Positions 38,601 to 48,246 of a DNA stretch of 64,000 nucleotides are shown in pieces. A model generated the notes under the pieces. That model made no database searches. It saw only the letters and a program-made list of their open reading frames with translations, and had not been told where the DNA came from. Location: the NCBI GenBank assembly GCA_029948255.1, contig JALIZF010001759.1, forward strand, positions 612,501-676,500, written 5' to 3'. Within the stretch, counting starts at the first letter, position 1. Every line of letters starts with the position of its first letter. Source of the stretch: Telmatactis stephensoni (lineage: Eukaryota > Cnidaria > Anthozoa > Actiniaria > Isophelliidae). The translations under genes were made by a program, and so were the position numbers.

Positions 38601-41600
38601 GAATCTATTCATTAAAAAGAGACAGCCAGCTGCAACTCATGTCATGATAGTAATGATATCTGACGAACAAAGAAAGACAAAGCCATACTGCCAACCAGTA
38701 CAGTACATCCCCTACTATTCCCTAAAAGATCAATACATGCGTGATATTACCACTAAGTTAAAGCAGCAGATGATAGCACTCGGATTAAAGCCAGTAGGTG
38801 TGCAAGAACTATTTATAAGCAAAGTATGTCTCATTAATATTAAACAGGTTTTTAATATCTATATTTTATTTTAATCTTAGGCTGTGTAACAGATGGAGAA
38901 TTTAACTCTCTCCGAACACAGGGAGAACAGCGTCCTGTTCATCTATGGCAGATTATACATGACGCAAAGGAAAGTGTAAGCAGACAAAGCAGACAGACTC
39001 TTCTGAAGATGCTTATGAAAATTGGAGGTGAATTTATTTATTGTTTATTACTAAAGTCAAAATGAAGATCTTTCTAATAAAGCTTGCAATTCTCAGAGAA
39101 ACTATTCGGTGAAGTTAGTCAATTCACCTTGAGCTTTGATCCTACAGGGTCTTTTAAAAAAATGATCCTTGAAAATCTTGTTTTTTGAATAAATCCAAAG
39201 AACAAATTTACATACATGTACCCGTCCTAACTCAAACTCACTATTTCCCCCCCCCCCCCCCCCAATTAGTTTCCATTCGCCACTCCTCTCATAATCTTTT
39301 AGCTATCTTACTCTAATTTATGGATGGATAACATGAGACTTTAATTTTATGCGTGGATTAATTAAGATCCTAACAGAATCTTATGCAAGGTCCTGCTCAG
39401 GAAAATATTTTAGTATCCTATCTGGATCCTGTACAGCAAAGGAATATTGACACTAAGCTTTTATTCTATACATGGATTCCTAGATAGTCTACCCTTATAC
39501 TAACCCTAAGTCTAACCCCAAAGCACAGTACTTGAAAGTTATTCAAACTCAGCAACTGGCACAATATAGTTGTTTCTTTGATAGGCTTGAAATGTGTCAC
39601 ATTTTTGCATTTACTAACTTTTTATATGCTTAATTTTTAGAAGATGCAAATGGGAAACCCCTTACAGAGACTCAAGATGTTGCTGTGCCCAGTTCAGTAG
39701 TGAATGATATTCATAATTTAATTCACAATGGTTCTTCCTTAGAAGAAGCTGTTTCTCAAATACGAAGCAGCCTGGTTCCTGTTGGTTACAATCCCTACCC
39801 TTTTAGGTCTAACACACAAGGAAGCTTTTTAGACAAACTCAGATCTTTGGTTGCAACACTCAGGTTCAGGCATGCTGTCCAAACTTATAAAGAAGAAGGT
39901 ATAGATTTCTCCCTCTACATGTATATCCCTGAGTATGATGACCAAACTGGAGAGTACTTCCATGATAGAGAGGACCACAATCACATACTCAAAAGAATTT
40001 GGAAGCACACTCGAGAAGAGGGCCCCAGCGGTTTTAATCATCAAGGTCTAGATGAAGCTTTACTTGACCCAACAACAGGCGAGTTGAACGTTGTCTCAGG
40101 TTTTGTGCTACTCTTTGAAATCCTTCAAAACTCCTTGAATTTTATTTACTCCTTTTTATAATACAATGTCCAAAAATACTCGTTTCTGGTCGACTTCATT
40201 AGGCCCTGGCTGTTTTTTAAAACATGATTTGTCCAAGAATAGTGTCTCTGTATATACGGATTCTATATTAGAAAAAAATACTTTTGAGTCCTTGAATACT
40301 CCTTATGTATTATGCAGGCATCCCAGCACAAACCCTGGAATGTCTGAAAAATGTATAATGTAGAGGAAGAGAGTGTGAAGGCAGCAGATGAAGGTCCACT
40401 ATGTGGATATGCTGCTCAGTGTAAAAATGCTACTTATCTATCACTGATTTATTCATAGGTTTAACACATGCTGCCCTTACCGGAGAACGCAAACAGTGTG
40501 TGGGGGATGCTGAAAGGATGCTGTCCTTTTTTGTTGCAAAATTCTTGATGGAACATGGATATGAAGCTGAAGGAAAATTTATCGAAGTTGTCGCTGGCTG
40601 GCATGAGGCTGCTGATGGACGTGGGTTGGGAGAATTGAAGCGTTGTCGCAGAAATTACAAAATGCTGAATATGATTTTAGATGAATTGATGCCTTGGCAC
40701 AAAGTCAGTTATGACTTTTCAACCATAGACATAAATAGGTATGTGCCTTTCATATGCAAATGAACATAATGTATCAGGAATAATTAAGTCTCGTTAAGCA
40801 TCCCAAGTTCTGTGAGATACTCCTGTCCTAGGGCAAGGCTTTTAGAATATATATGCATATGTACACAATATCTTATTATAGGAAATTAACGCTCCACGAA
40901 ATTAACTTGAATTTCAAAAAATCGCGTCAGTAATTTAAGTCGCACTAATTGTGGAGCATTAATTTCCTATAATAAGGTATATCAGAAATGTCAAACAACA
41001 TATGAAAAAGTTTCAGTCACATTAACGTTTTGTGGTCTTTACTTTTGTCAAGGCCTTTCAAGGGGACCTGTGGGTTTTCGAGGGAAACGGTAGTGGCCAT
41101 CACCACAAACATTGAGAGTATGGAATTCCGAAGGCGTGAAAGTAGTTACATCGGCTACGAGGAACATCCCAGAGCAGGGACATCTGATGATGTAGAGGCT
41201 TTCATCTCTCTGCTACATCGCTTCCTAGGAAACGTTTTCACGTTAAAAGACTTTAAGTCTCTATGGCCTAAAGTTGTAAGGTAAAGGAATGTGAGGAGTG
41301 TGGAAGTTTTGACTACAAGTTGTCAGATCATGAGCTGAGTTTTAATGGCTGGTTGATATTAACCTATTAAGAACAATGCCCTTCGTTTTGTTGTCAAGAT
41401 CATAATAATATATAAAATGATAAGTCCTTGATAATATGTAGCTTTGGTATTTTTTGGAATGAAATTCCACAGTTCCCAGATATGCCGCTTCACCTTGCGT
41501 TTTGTCTAGTTACGAATGACTTCTGAAAAACAGAGCAAAATTATTTTTAAGCACCGCATACTCCGAGTGAACCTGGATCAAATTAGCTTTTGGAATGTTA

Positions 41601-43239
41601 TGACGTCTTCGCTACTTCAATAGTAGAAGTGCTACAATGAAGTTCTTGGACTGCATACGGAAGACGCTGAAGTTTCTAAACCATTAAATGCATTCATCTT
41701 GTACTTTTGTATACGTGTATTTTCAATTATTTTATATTATTTGTTTACATGAGTAGTACACACGAGGGAGTACACTCTCTCGCGCACACTCTCGCGGAGT
41801 AAACTCCATCGTGGCTACCAAAACGTGCATGGGTAATATTGCATATTGGTGCAAAATTTTCTTCCTGTAAAATGCTTCATAATATCAAACCTGTTGAACA
41901 TTTGGGAGCGTGTGCCGGGGGCAAAATGAACTTGCTCCCTCTTGTGTACCAGTCTATTGACCTACGAATTTCGCGCCTGGTGTTGCGCGTTTGGCACACA
42001 AACGAAAGAGCGATTTTCGCGTTTACGGAAAACTCGAAATGACCCACCCTCGCATTGAAACGGTAACGCCAGACGTGAAAAAAGCAGGTCATGTGATCTC
42101 TGCTGTTTGCCGTGTACGTGATGCTAACCTCTCTAATATCTGCCATTTGGCATGTTGAAATATATTCACAAATTCCCTGACGATCCTTACGTTTTGCTAC
42201 CTTATGTGTAGTGTGGTTCGAGATCCCATAACATGTCCTCTCGTTGACCAATACCCCAGTTATCACCCACCCTTCCCTTGGACCGAAAGGGTATTTTTAG
42301 TGCTATATTAAGTATATTAGCAATGGAGGTTAATACCCCCATTTACTCTTACTCATTTGCTACGGAAAAATAATACGTTCTGAGTGGTCTGTAAATAGAA
42401 CTTTAAGTTGAATTTATGACTGATGCTCTCCCTCTTTTCTAGATTTACACTTAGTTTCTTAGGAGATGAACACACGCATTAATAAACCGGAAGCAAAATC
42501 TATTTCTGGTTCCAAATTCCCGTGCTTTTAGAGTGCATGTGTGCGAGCACAATTATTTTTGGAAAAAAGAACACACGTATAACTTTGAAAGATCTATTCT
42601 ATAAGTCCTGAAGATCTTATTGATGTCATTAGGGACGAAAGGCTAAATTGTCTAGAGGACTTTAAACAAATACAACGAGGAATTTTAAACTTTGTTTCAA
42701 ATATCAGTAGACAACAGCATAATCGAGAACGTTTGTTGGAATTGAGAACGATTTTGAAAGATTACTTGGAATCAGAAAAAAACAACAACAAACCTGATAG
42801 AAAAACTTGATGTATTTGAGGAACAACTCCAGAAGATGCTATGATTACTAAACAGGTTGTTATTCAACAGTGTTTTAATCCTAGACGACTGATCCTTAGA
42901 CTTCAATATTACTTTATGAAAGATGATGTGGTTATTCATATTGTTCTCTTTTGTATATAAAAAATGTTCAGGGAATTTTGCAAGAGGATGGACCATGATC
43001 TCCCATTCTATTATTGGACAAGGAACGAGAGATATAGAGAACCTGGGGAAGAGTTGCCATCGTTTAACGAAGATGCACAACATCCATTACGTCTCCACCA
43101 ACTATCAATAAACCGAAGGGAGGATGCATCGATATTTGTAGCGGGGAGGAGTTTCCTTCCTGCTAGAAACCAAACATCCATACGTCAAAGGTTGCACAGA
43201 CCAGTTGTTCAACTTCAAATGCCACAGGGGCAGATTTAG
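35627..43239 (+). CDS. putative transposase of the 12-kb element, 11 exons, about 1,126 aa
   Basis: Exons 35627-35764, 35902-36121, 36508-37208, 37486-37617, 37719-37805, 38077-38797, 38881-39027, 39641-40099, 40459-40738, 41053-41280 and 42972-43239 sum to 3,381 nt, with every GT-AG junction in phase and no internal stop. N-terminus basic (KKRR). Residues 57-110 resemble a Myb/SANT-like fold (HHKWTFEEEKAVIEFIG). Conserved-looking blocks: WIKADGCDIKAALQES (443-458), NGDVDLGD (464-471), GCVTDGEFNSLR (667-678), DREDHNHILKRIWKHTRE, and GTSDDVEAFISLLHRFLGN near 1,004, then FCKRMDHDLPFYYW. D447, D671 and D1008/E1010 sit as an RNase H-fold DDE/D triad might, which is inference. Similar blocks occur in unnamed multi-copy cnidarian and sponge proteins. 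The last codons run into a MITE end at about 43,224, so the native C-terminus may differ. Confidence 0.8.
36140..36256. repeat. AAT/ATG microsatellites in intron 2 of the 12-kb element gene
   Basis: Runs of AATCAT, AAT and ATG triplets occupy most of the second coding intron. They give open but meaningless poly-Asn/Asp frames. Confidence 0.8.
37347..37462. mobile_element. inverted-repeat MITE in intron 3 of the element gene
   Basis: AAAACAATTATTCCAC and TCTCGTTGTACATG on the left pair with CATGTACAGCTCGA and GTGGAATAATTGTT on the right around a GC-rich centre. No coding capacity. Confidence 0.65.
40869..40980. mobile_element. inverted-repeat MITE in intron 9 of the element gene
   Basis: Arms ATCTTATTATAGGAAATTAA and CGCTCCACGAAATTAA pair with the inverted right half ending TTTCCTATAATAAGGTAT. 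About 110 bp, non-coding. Confidence 0.7.
42606..42812 (+). other. open coding-like segment inside the last intron of the element gene
   Basis: A frame without an ATG start, PEDLIDVIRDERLNCLEDF, then KQIQRGILNFVSNISRQQ and RERLLELRTILKDYLESE, ends at TGA near 42,810. Composition is convincingly protein-like (amphipathic, charged). It lacks a matching donor, so it is not part of the model above. It may be a broken accessory exon or an alternative terminal exon. Confidence 0.35.
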
Positions 43240-43249
43240 GTGAGGGGTG

Positions 43250-43459
43250 CAGAATTAGAGAAAACAGAGAGAAAACTTGATCCTCTTCAAGTCGCATCCA
43301 AGTTCTCTTTGATGATACCAGTTTTATGCCAACTACCTCATTCAAGATAATTGCTTTGGTTAATTTTGGTATTTTAGGCAAAGCTGTGTATACCATTATA
43401 TACCACTTTCCATTATGTAAAACTTCAAACTTTACGCATTTTTATTGCAGATATTGTCT
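43250..43459 (-). pseudogene. partial duplicate of the HIRAN-like exon
   Basis: About 200 bp closely matching 45,735-45,930 (for example CCAACTACCTCATTCAAGAT and GGTATTTTAGGCAAAGCTGT). On the minus strand it encodes YTALPKIPKLTKAIILNEVV with a few substitutions and a 1-2-base indel, so it is non-functional. A G-run MITE is inserted at its end. It begins next to a CAGGGGCAGATTTAG sequence whose inverse (CTGAATCCACCCCTG) lies at 44,027-44,041, so it may have been carried in by that element. Confidence 0.7.
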
Positions 43460-43467
43460 CTTGTAGG

Positions 43468-43858
43468 CCCGGGGGGGGGGGACTCCTATATATAAGAGGA
43501 CGGGGATGCTCGTCGGAAATTTTGAAAATGACCCCTAAAAGGTACCTGAGTGGGAGTGGCAACAATTCATTTCTACCCCTAAAAGGTACCAATTCAAAAA
43601 CAATAATAAAGAATTAAAGTAATGAAACATTTGTTATCGATGTGCTTTGAAGATTCAATTCAGATCATCGAAATCGTCCCTTTCATGCTTATTTTAGGTA
43701 GTTTATTTACCCCAAACAGTCCCTAAAAGGTACCAGCTATGTCTCTGGTAGTCCACTTAAGTCTGAGACACCCTAAAAGGTACCAGATTGCAAATTTTGA
43801 CCCCTAAAAGGTACGACGAGCATCCCCGTCCATTTACGATCGGACCCCCCCCCCCGGG
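43468..43858. mobile_element. 391-bp G-run/C-run MITE with 8-bp TSD and five internal words
   Basis: It begins CCCGGGGGGGG and ends CCCCCCCCGGG. CTTGTAGG flanks both sides (43,460-43,467 and 43,859-43,866). The paralogous uninterrupted sequence at about 45,920 (TCTCTTGTAGGGC) has it once, which is a true empty site. CCCCTAAAAGGTACC or a close variant occurs five times inside. An 8-bp duplication points to hAT-type mobilisation. Confidence 0.85.
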
Positions 43859-44238
43859 CTTGTAGGGCACGGGTGGTGGGTTCAGAATTAGGGGAGGGGT
43901 GTACAAACCCCCCCCCCCAAGACAATTTTTTAGCTCTTTTCTTCTCAATGTTTTTTTTTTCAAAATTGTTGCTGATTTATGGTGATTCCCCCTCCTGAAT
44001 ATTTTGCATTCCCTCCTGCAAAGATTTCTGAATCCACCCCTGTGCCATGCAATAATCCTTAACGTCCTTAAAGCTCTTATCGCCCATATTATTAATTCTC
44101 AAACTCAGTTCTTGTTATAGAGCATAGTAAAGATCTTTTTATATCATTTTTGTACATGCCATATTTTCTGGGATATATATAGGTTTCAAATGTCAGAATG
44201 CAAATGTAATGATGTAAGAGGAGGAATCACAGCCTGAG

Positions 44239-44281
44239 TTGCTGGCGGTCTGCGGTCTGCAAAACCGCAGACCGCCAGCAA
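44239..44281. repeat. strong GC-rich hairpin
   Basis: TTGCTGGCGGTCTGCGGT pairs perfectly with ACCGCAGACCGCCAGCAA around a 7-nt loop. It is bordered on both sides by the direct repeat GAGGAATCAC, separated by about 70 bp. Confidence 0.85.
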
Positions 44282-44832
44282 TGCAGGCTAGAGGAATCAC
44301 TGCCTTTAGAGTGATTTCAAAAATGCAGTGAAATAAGTAGACTAATACATGCAGACACATATTTTCAATGTTTTCTTTAGTTTCTATCAAACTACTGTAC
44401 ACCAGCTATAAAGTTTTTGAATCAATCTACAAGCAGGTTTATATAGTCATTGACAAAAAGAGCAGCAACAAAATAATCATTGTTTACTGTTAATAACCTA
44501 AGTGCTCAGATTTATTTATGACTGCTGAAGACTGTATCTCAGTAAGAGATTATAGTATTGGAATAACATAAAAATATTCTTCTGTCAAGACAGAAAAATT
44601 AATAAGAGATTTGATTAATGTATCCAGCCCAGCCTTTTCTATTATCTGTTGTGATATATATATAGAGAGAGAGTGATATTTATAAACCCAGGAAAGGAAG
44701 TTTGTTGTTAGTGTGCTAGAGTGGTTTTCATTAACCCAAGATTATTGTCTTTTTTATGTTTCACACATTAATTACACCCAATGCATTCCCTTGTGTTCTT
44801 TTGTCATCATTTCAATCAGAACCTAACTACTA

Positions 44833-44942
44833 GAGTACAAGCACTAAAAGTGTGCAAAAATAGCACTAATTCAACAATAGAATTTGCATAATTTAGCACA
44901 ATTTAGTGCTATTTATGTTGCACACATTTAGTGTTTGTACTC
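44833..44942. mobile_element. 110-bp inverted-repeat MITE
   Basis: The left arm GAGTACAAGCACTAAAAGTG and TGCAAAAATAGCACTAA mirror the right arm TTAGTGCTATTTATGTTGCA and CACATTTAGTGTTTGTACTC. Confidence 0.75.
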
Positions 44943-45374
44943 TATACAATAATACATGTACCCTGTTTGAAATCCCCTCTAGTTTTGCTTTTCCTAGCTA
45001 TTTCACAGGTTTGTCTGCACTCTTAGCAAATGTATTGATGTACCAGTACAGTAAACACCCCCTTGCAAGAACAAGTGGGTCAAGAACTTCAGACTGAAAT
45101 TTGATGAATAAAGCATCATACAAATGGGGACCTGTTCAGCCTATCAAAATTGAAGATGTTCTTATTTGATAAAATGTGAGTTTCAAAATTAGAAACCCTC
45201 TACCCCTCTAGTTTAAGAGTAACCCTTGTTTTATCAAAGGCAGTGCCAATCAATGTATTCATCATGATATAAATCATTTATACAAGATACTTGACCAGTT
45301 ATATGGCTGGTTTTATTGAATAAAATGTTAAATGCATGTCAGTAGTGTAGGATTGCAGAAGCTTTATGCAAATT

Positions 45375-45570
45375 AGGGACCAGTCATTATTTACAGGGGG
45401 GGTGGGGGTTGGTGGAAATGAGAAATGTGATGCACAATTTTTGATGGCCCCACCCCCCCTTTCCACATACATTCTCTTATAACAATAATGCAGTGTGTGC
45501 ATGAAAAATGATGGTGCCCCCCCCATATTTCCACCAGCCCCCCTCCCTGTAAATAATGACTGGTCCCCTA
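45375..45570. mobile_element. about 195-bp MITE with GGGACCAGTCATTATTTACA ends
   Basis: TAGGGACCAGTCATTATTTA at the left is inverted at the right (TAAATAATGACTGGTCCCCTA), followed inward by G-runs and C-runs and an inner pair GGTGGAAAT / ATTTCCACC. Non-coding. Confidence 0.75.
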
Positions 45571-45645
45571 GGTGGTGCCTTTTTCGAATGATGTACTTAT
45601 TTGCATAATTTTGCCTCAATGCCGCACCTCACTCTGTTTGCTATC

Positions 45646-46364
45646 TTATATAGATGAATTATATGTGTTATTGGGGTTATCTTTATCCCATTTGCCTTTC
45701 TTTTCAATGCTTACTATAGCACATAGAAAAAACTTCCCTTCAAGTCGCATCCAGGTTCTCTTTAATGATACCAGTTTTATACCAACTACCTCATTCAAGA
45801 TGATTGCTTTGGTTAATTTTGGTATTTTAGGCAAAGCTGTGTATCCCATTATATACCACTTTCCATTATGTAAAACTTCAAACTTTATCGCATTTTTATC
45901 GCAGATATTGTTTGTCTCTTGTAGGGCGCGGATGGTCGGTTCAATCTTTTGGGATCGTTGGTATGAACATATGGACAGTGCTTGTTGATAGCGCTTTTCA
46001 AATAGCGATCCTACAACTTTGAATTGCTCGCTGTAAAGTATTTCACCGTCCTGGTCTGGACTAGTTATATCATTTACGTATTCGTCGTCGTCGTCGTCCT
46101 GTCCCGTGCTTGTTGTTGTTACATCCGAAGCTCGCTCTCTAGTACTTACAATTTCATTCTCAGTGGAATTAAAAGAGACATAACAAAGTGGCTGATTTTG
46201 TAACTGAAAACAATTACACTTCCACGGATTGTTGCTGAAATCAATAGTCTCAATAGGGAGAAAGAAGTCTACAGCAAGATCGTCGTTTGGCTCGTAGTCT
46301 GTTTTTGGTTTAACAGGCTGTGAAGCGGGTGCTGGCAAAATGCTGTATTCCCATAACAACGTTG
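45646..46364 (-). CDS. HIRAN-like protein of the 12-kb element (terminal exon)
   Basis: A minus-strand exon of about 239 codons, starting at an acceptor (AAATATTTAG) at 46,365-46,366 and ending in a stop at 45,646. It begins TLLWEYSILPAP, continues YEPNDDLAVDFFLPIE and NPWKCNCFQLQNQPLCYVSF, then an acidic linker with five Asp in a row, then a C-terminal region of about 110 residues with QETNNICDKNAIKFEV and KWYIMGYTALPKIPKLTKAI. The last matches the core of HIRAN domains, which bind DNA ends in HLTF/Rad5-type proteins and phage relatives. No ATG opens the exon, so an upstream exon is required, most likely the ORF at 47,076-46,720. The junction phase is unresolved. It converges on the putative transposase gene and may act as an accessory DNA-binding protein (inference). 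Confidence 0.6.
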
Positions 46365-46719
46365 CTAAATATTTGGTTTGGTTTGTAGGTGTTTTGCTAT
46401 TATAAAACTATTAAGAAATGCGAAAAACCCGAGTTAGAAAAAAAAAAGGCATGCAAATTTAGTGCAATTTCAAAATTGAACTAAGCTTGCTGACAAGGCT
46501 CTGCTGACAAGGCAAAGAAAACGACAATACTTTAATTCGGTTCAAACTTTTATTACTTTCTTATACGTTTATTATAAGTTCAGTTAACTAGGTTGAGAAA
46601 CAAAAAAAATAAAAGAAAGATCAATTTGCTTATTAGCCTCGGTAAAACACGCCCCTTATTTTTTGCGATCAAGCTTATAAACTTCCGAATTGATATATAA
46701 AATAACAACACAAGATGGC

Positions 46720-47076
46720 TTAACACCCTTCTAGATCAACGCTAAACAGCTTAACACTACATCGTACCTTTATATCACAACTCGACTCCACTCGTATCAA
46801 CGCTGGGCTCCTTATATTCTTGAATAAATCAATGACATGAATGCCTTTCACAACAGCTGGACTGAATGCCACTCTTCGGACATCGATTTCATTTGGTAAA
46901 GATACATGAATTGGTCTACAAGTGACATCAATGCAAGACATGCTGGCCGGGAAAATCTTTACATCTTTGTCAGAAATACAATGAAGAAAAAAAAGTGACG
47001 TTTCCTTTACAATTTCTGCCTCACAAAATCGGGTGTTAATGGTTGCCATCTTTAGTGTCTTCAGTTTGGCGGTCAA
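46720..47076 (-). CDS. ORF starting 48 bp inside the right TIR; probable first exon of the HIRAN-like gene
   Basis: 118 codons from the upstream ATG, or about 109 from the second Met (MATINTRFCEAEIVKE). The second ATG lies in AAAGATGGCAACC, mirroring the AAGATGGC near the left end. The protein (FLHCISDKDVKIFPASMSC, SPAVVKGIHVIDLFKN) is unfamiliar. A good donor, AAG|GTACGA, occurs at about 46,767 but leaves phase 0, while the exon at 46,364 needs phase 1. Weaker donors in phase 1 exist (T|GTAGTG, T|GTTAAG). It could also be an independent short gene ending at 46,720. Confidence 0.45.
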   Translation of the reverse strand: MTAKLKTLKMATINTRFCEAEIVKETSLFFLHCISDKDVKIFPASMSCIDVTCRPIHVSLPNEIDVRRVAFSPAVVKGIHVIDLFKNIRSPALIRVESSCDIKVRCSVKLFSVDLEGC

Positions 47077-47123
47077 AAAAGACTGATGACATCACGAAAA
47101 AAAACGATAATATAGTTTGAGAC

Positions 47124-47159
47124 GCAATGCATCACGGGAAGGCTGTCGACCCTCCTCTG
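47124..47159 (-). repeat. right terminal inverted repeat (36 bp)
   Basis: Exact reverse complement of 35,078-35,113. CATAAAGTC follows directly at 47,160-47,168. Confidence 0.95.
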
Positions 47160-48180
47160 CATAAAGTCAAAAGGATTAAATGAAGTCCAAAGGTGGGAGA
47201 GATTATTAACTGGATCAAAAGGTCAACATAAATTATCAGAAGATCCCAATTTATGTGTACATTAGCTCAACAATAAAGTCAAAAGGATTAAATTAGCTCC
47301 AAAGGTCACAGATATTTTTAACTGGGTCAAAAGGTCAACATGATATCATATAAGATGAAAATGTGTACATTAGGTCATTAGAGATTAAGCATAAAGTCAA
47401 AAGGATTAAATTAGCTACAAAGGTAGGAGAGATTATTAACTGGGTCAAAAAGGTCAACATGATATCAGAAGATCGAAATGTGTATATTAGGTCAAAAGAT
47501 TAAGCATAAAGTCAAAAGGATTAAATGAAGTCCAAAGGTGGGAGAGATTATATTAACTGGGTCAAAAGGTCAACATGAATTATCAGAAGATCCCAATTAA
47601 TGTGTACAATTAGCTTAACAATAAAGTGAAAAGGATTAAATTAGCTCCAAATGTCACAGATATTTATAACTGTCAAAAGTTCAACATGATATCATTTAAT
47701 CCTTTTGACCTTTTACTTAATCTTTTGACCTAATATACACATTTTCATCTTATATTATAAGATGAAAATGTGTATCTTAGGTCAAAAGATTAAGTAAAAG
47801 GTCAAAAGGATTAAATGAAGTCCAAAGGTCAGAGAAATTATTAACTGGGTCAAAAGGTCAACATGATATCAGAAGATCGAAATGTGTACATTAGGTCAAA
47901 CGATTACGCATTAAGTCAAATGGATTAAATAAAGTCCATAGGTCAGAGGTTATTAACTGGGTCAAAAGGTCAACATGATATCAGAAAATGCCAATTAATG
48001 TGTACATTTCCTCAACAATAAAGTCAAATGGATTGAAATAGGTCCAAAGGTCAGAGAGATTATTAACTGGGTCAAAAGGTCAGCATGATATCATATAAGA
48101 TCAAAATTGATGTGTACATTAGGTCAAGAATAAAGTCAAAAGGATTAAAACAGGTCCAAAGGTGAGAGAGTAAAATTTCA
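47160..48180. repeat. tandem array of about 115-bp units with an internal inversion
   Basis: GGTCAACATGATATC-type phrases recur roughly every 115 bp (near 47219, 47334, 47452, 47568, 47685, 47845, 47965 and 48085), each with ATTAACTGGGTCAAAAGG and TGTGTACATTAGGTCA. Continuation of the repeat at 34.5-35.1 kb. At 47,695-47,815 two head-to-head halves form an almost perfect inverted repeat of about 60-bp arms. Confidence 0.9.
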
Positions 48181-48246
48181 AAAGAGACAGCAATTAATTT
48201 ATCATCTAATTGAGGGCAACATTCTAGGTTATTTAAGGTTATTTAG

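Larger units (their letters stand above)
43867..45645. other. spacer of the 12-kb element with small inverted repeats; no gene
   Basis: It holds the foldbacks annotated separately and no supported exon. Near 44,675 there is a short GA/TA microsatellite. Confidence 0.5.
35078..47159. mobile_element. 12,082-bp DNA transposon with perfect 36-bp TIRs and 9-bp TSD
   Basis: The left end 35,078-35,113 begins CAGAGGAGGGTCGAC and the right end 47,124-47,159 is its exact 36-bp reverse complement. CATAAAGTC directly flanks both ends (35,069-35,077 and 47,160-47,168). Other units of the surrounding tandem repeat contain a single uninterrupted GCATAAAGTCAAAAGG (for example near 47,390), which is the empty site. 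Inside are an 11-exon plus-strand gene (35,627-43,239) and, convergent, minus-strand ORFs (46,364-45,646 and 47,076-46,720). Several younger small elements sit in introns and spacers. A 9-bp duplication with two convergent genes recalls MuDR-type elements, but the protein is not one I can assign to the Mutator family, so the superfamily is left open. Confidence 0.9.

Noticed and set aside
43224..44043. Single hAT-like element with CAGGGG...CCCCTG ends
   Set aside because: The ends match only about 15 bases and the flanks share only 5 bp (TGCCA), so the borders are too weak to call; noted only in the description of the duplicated exon.
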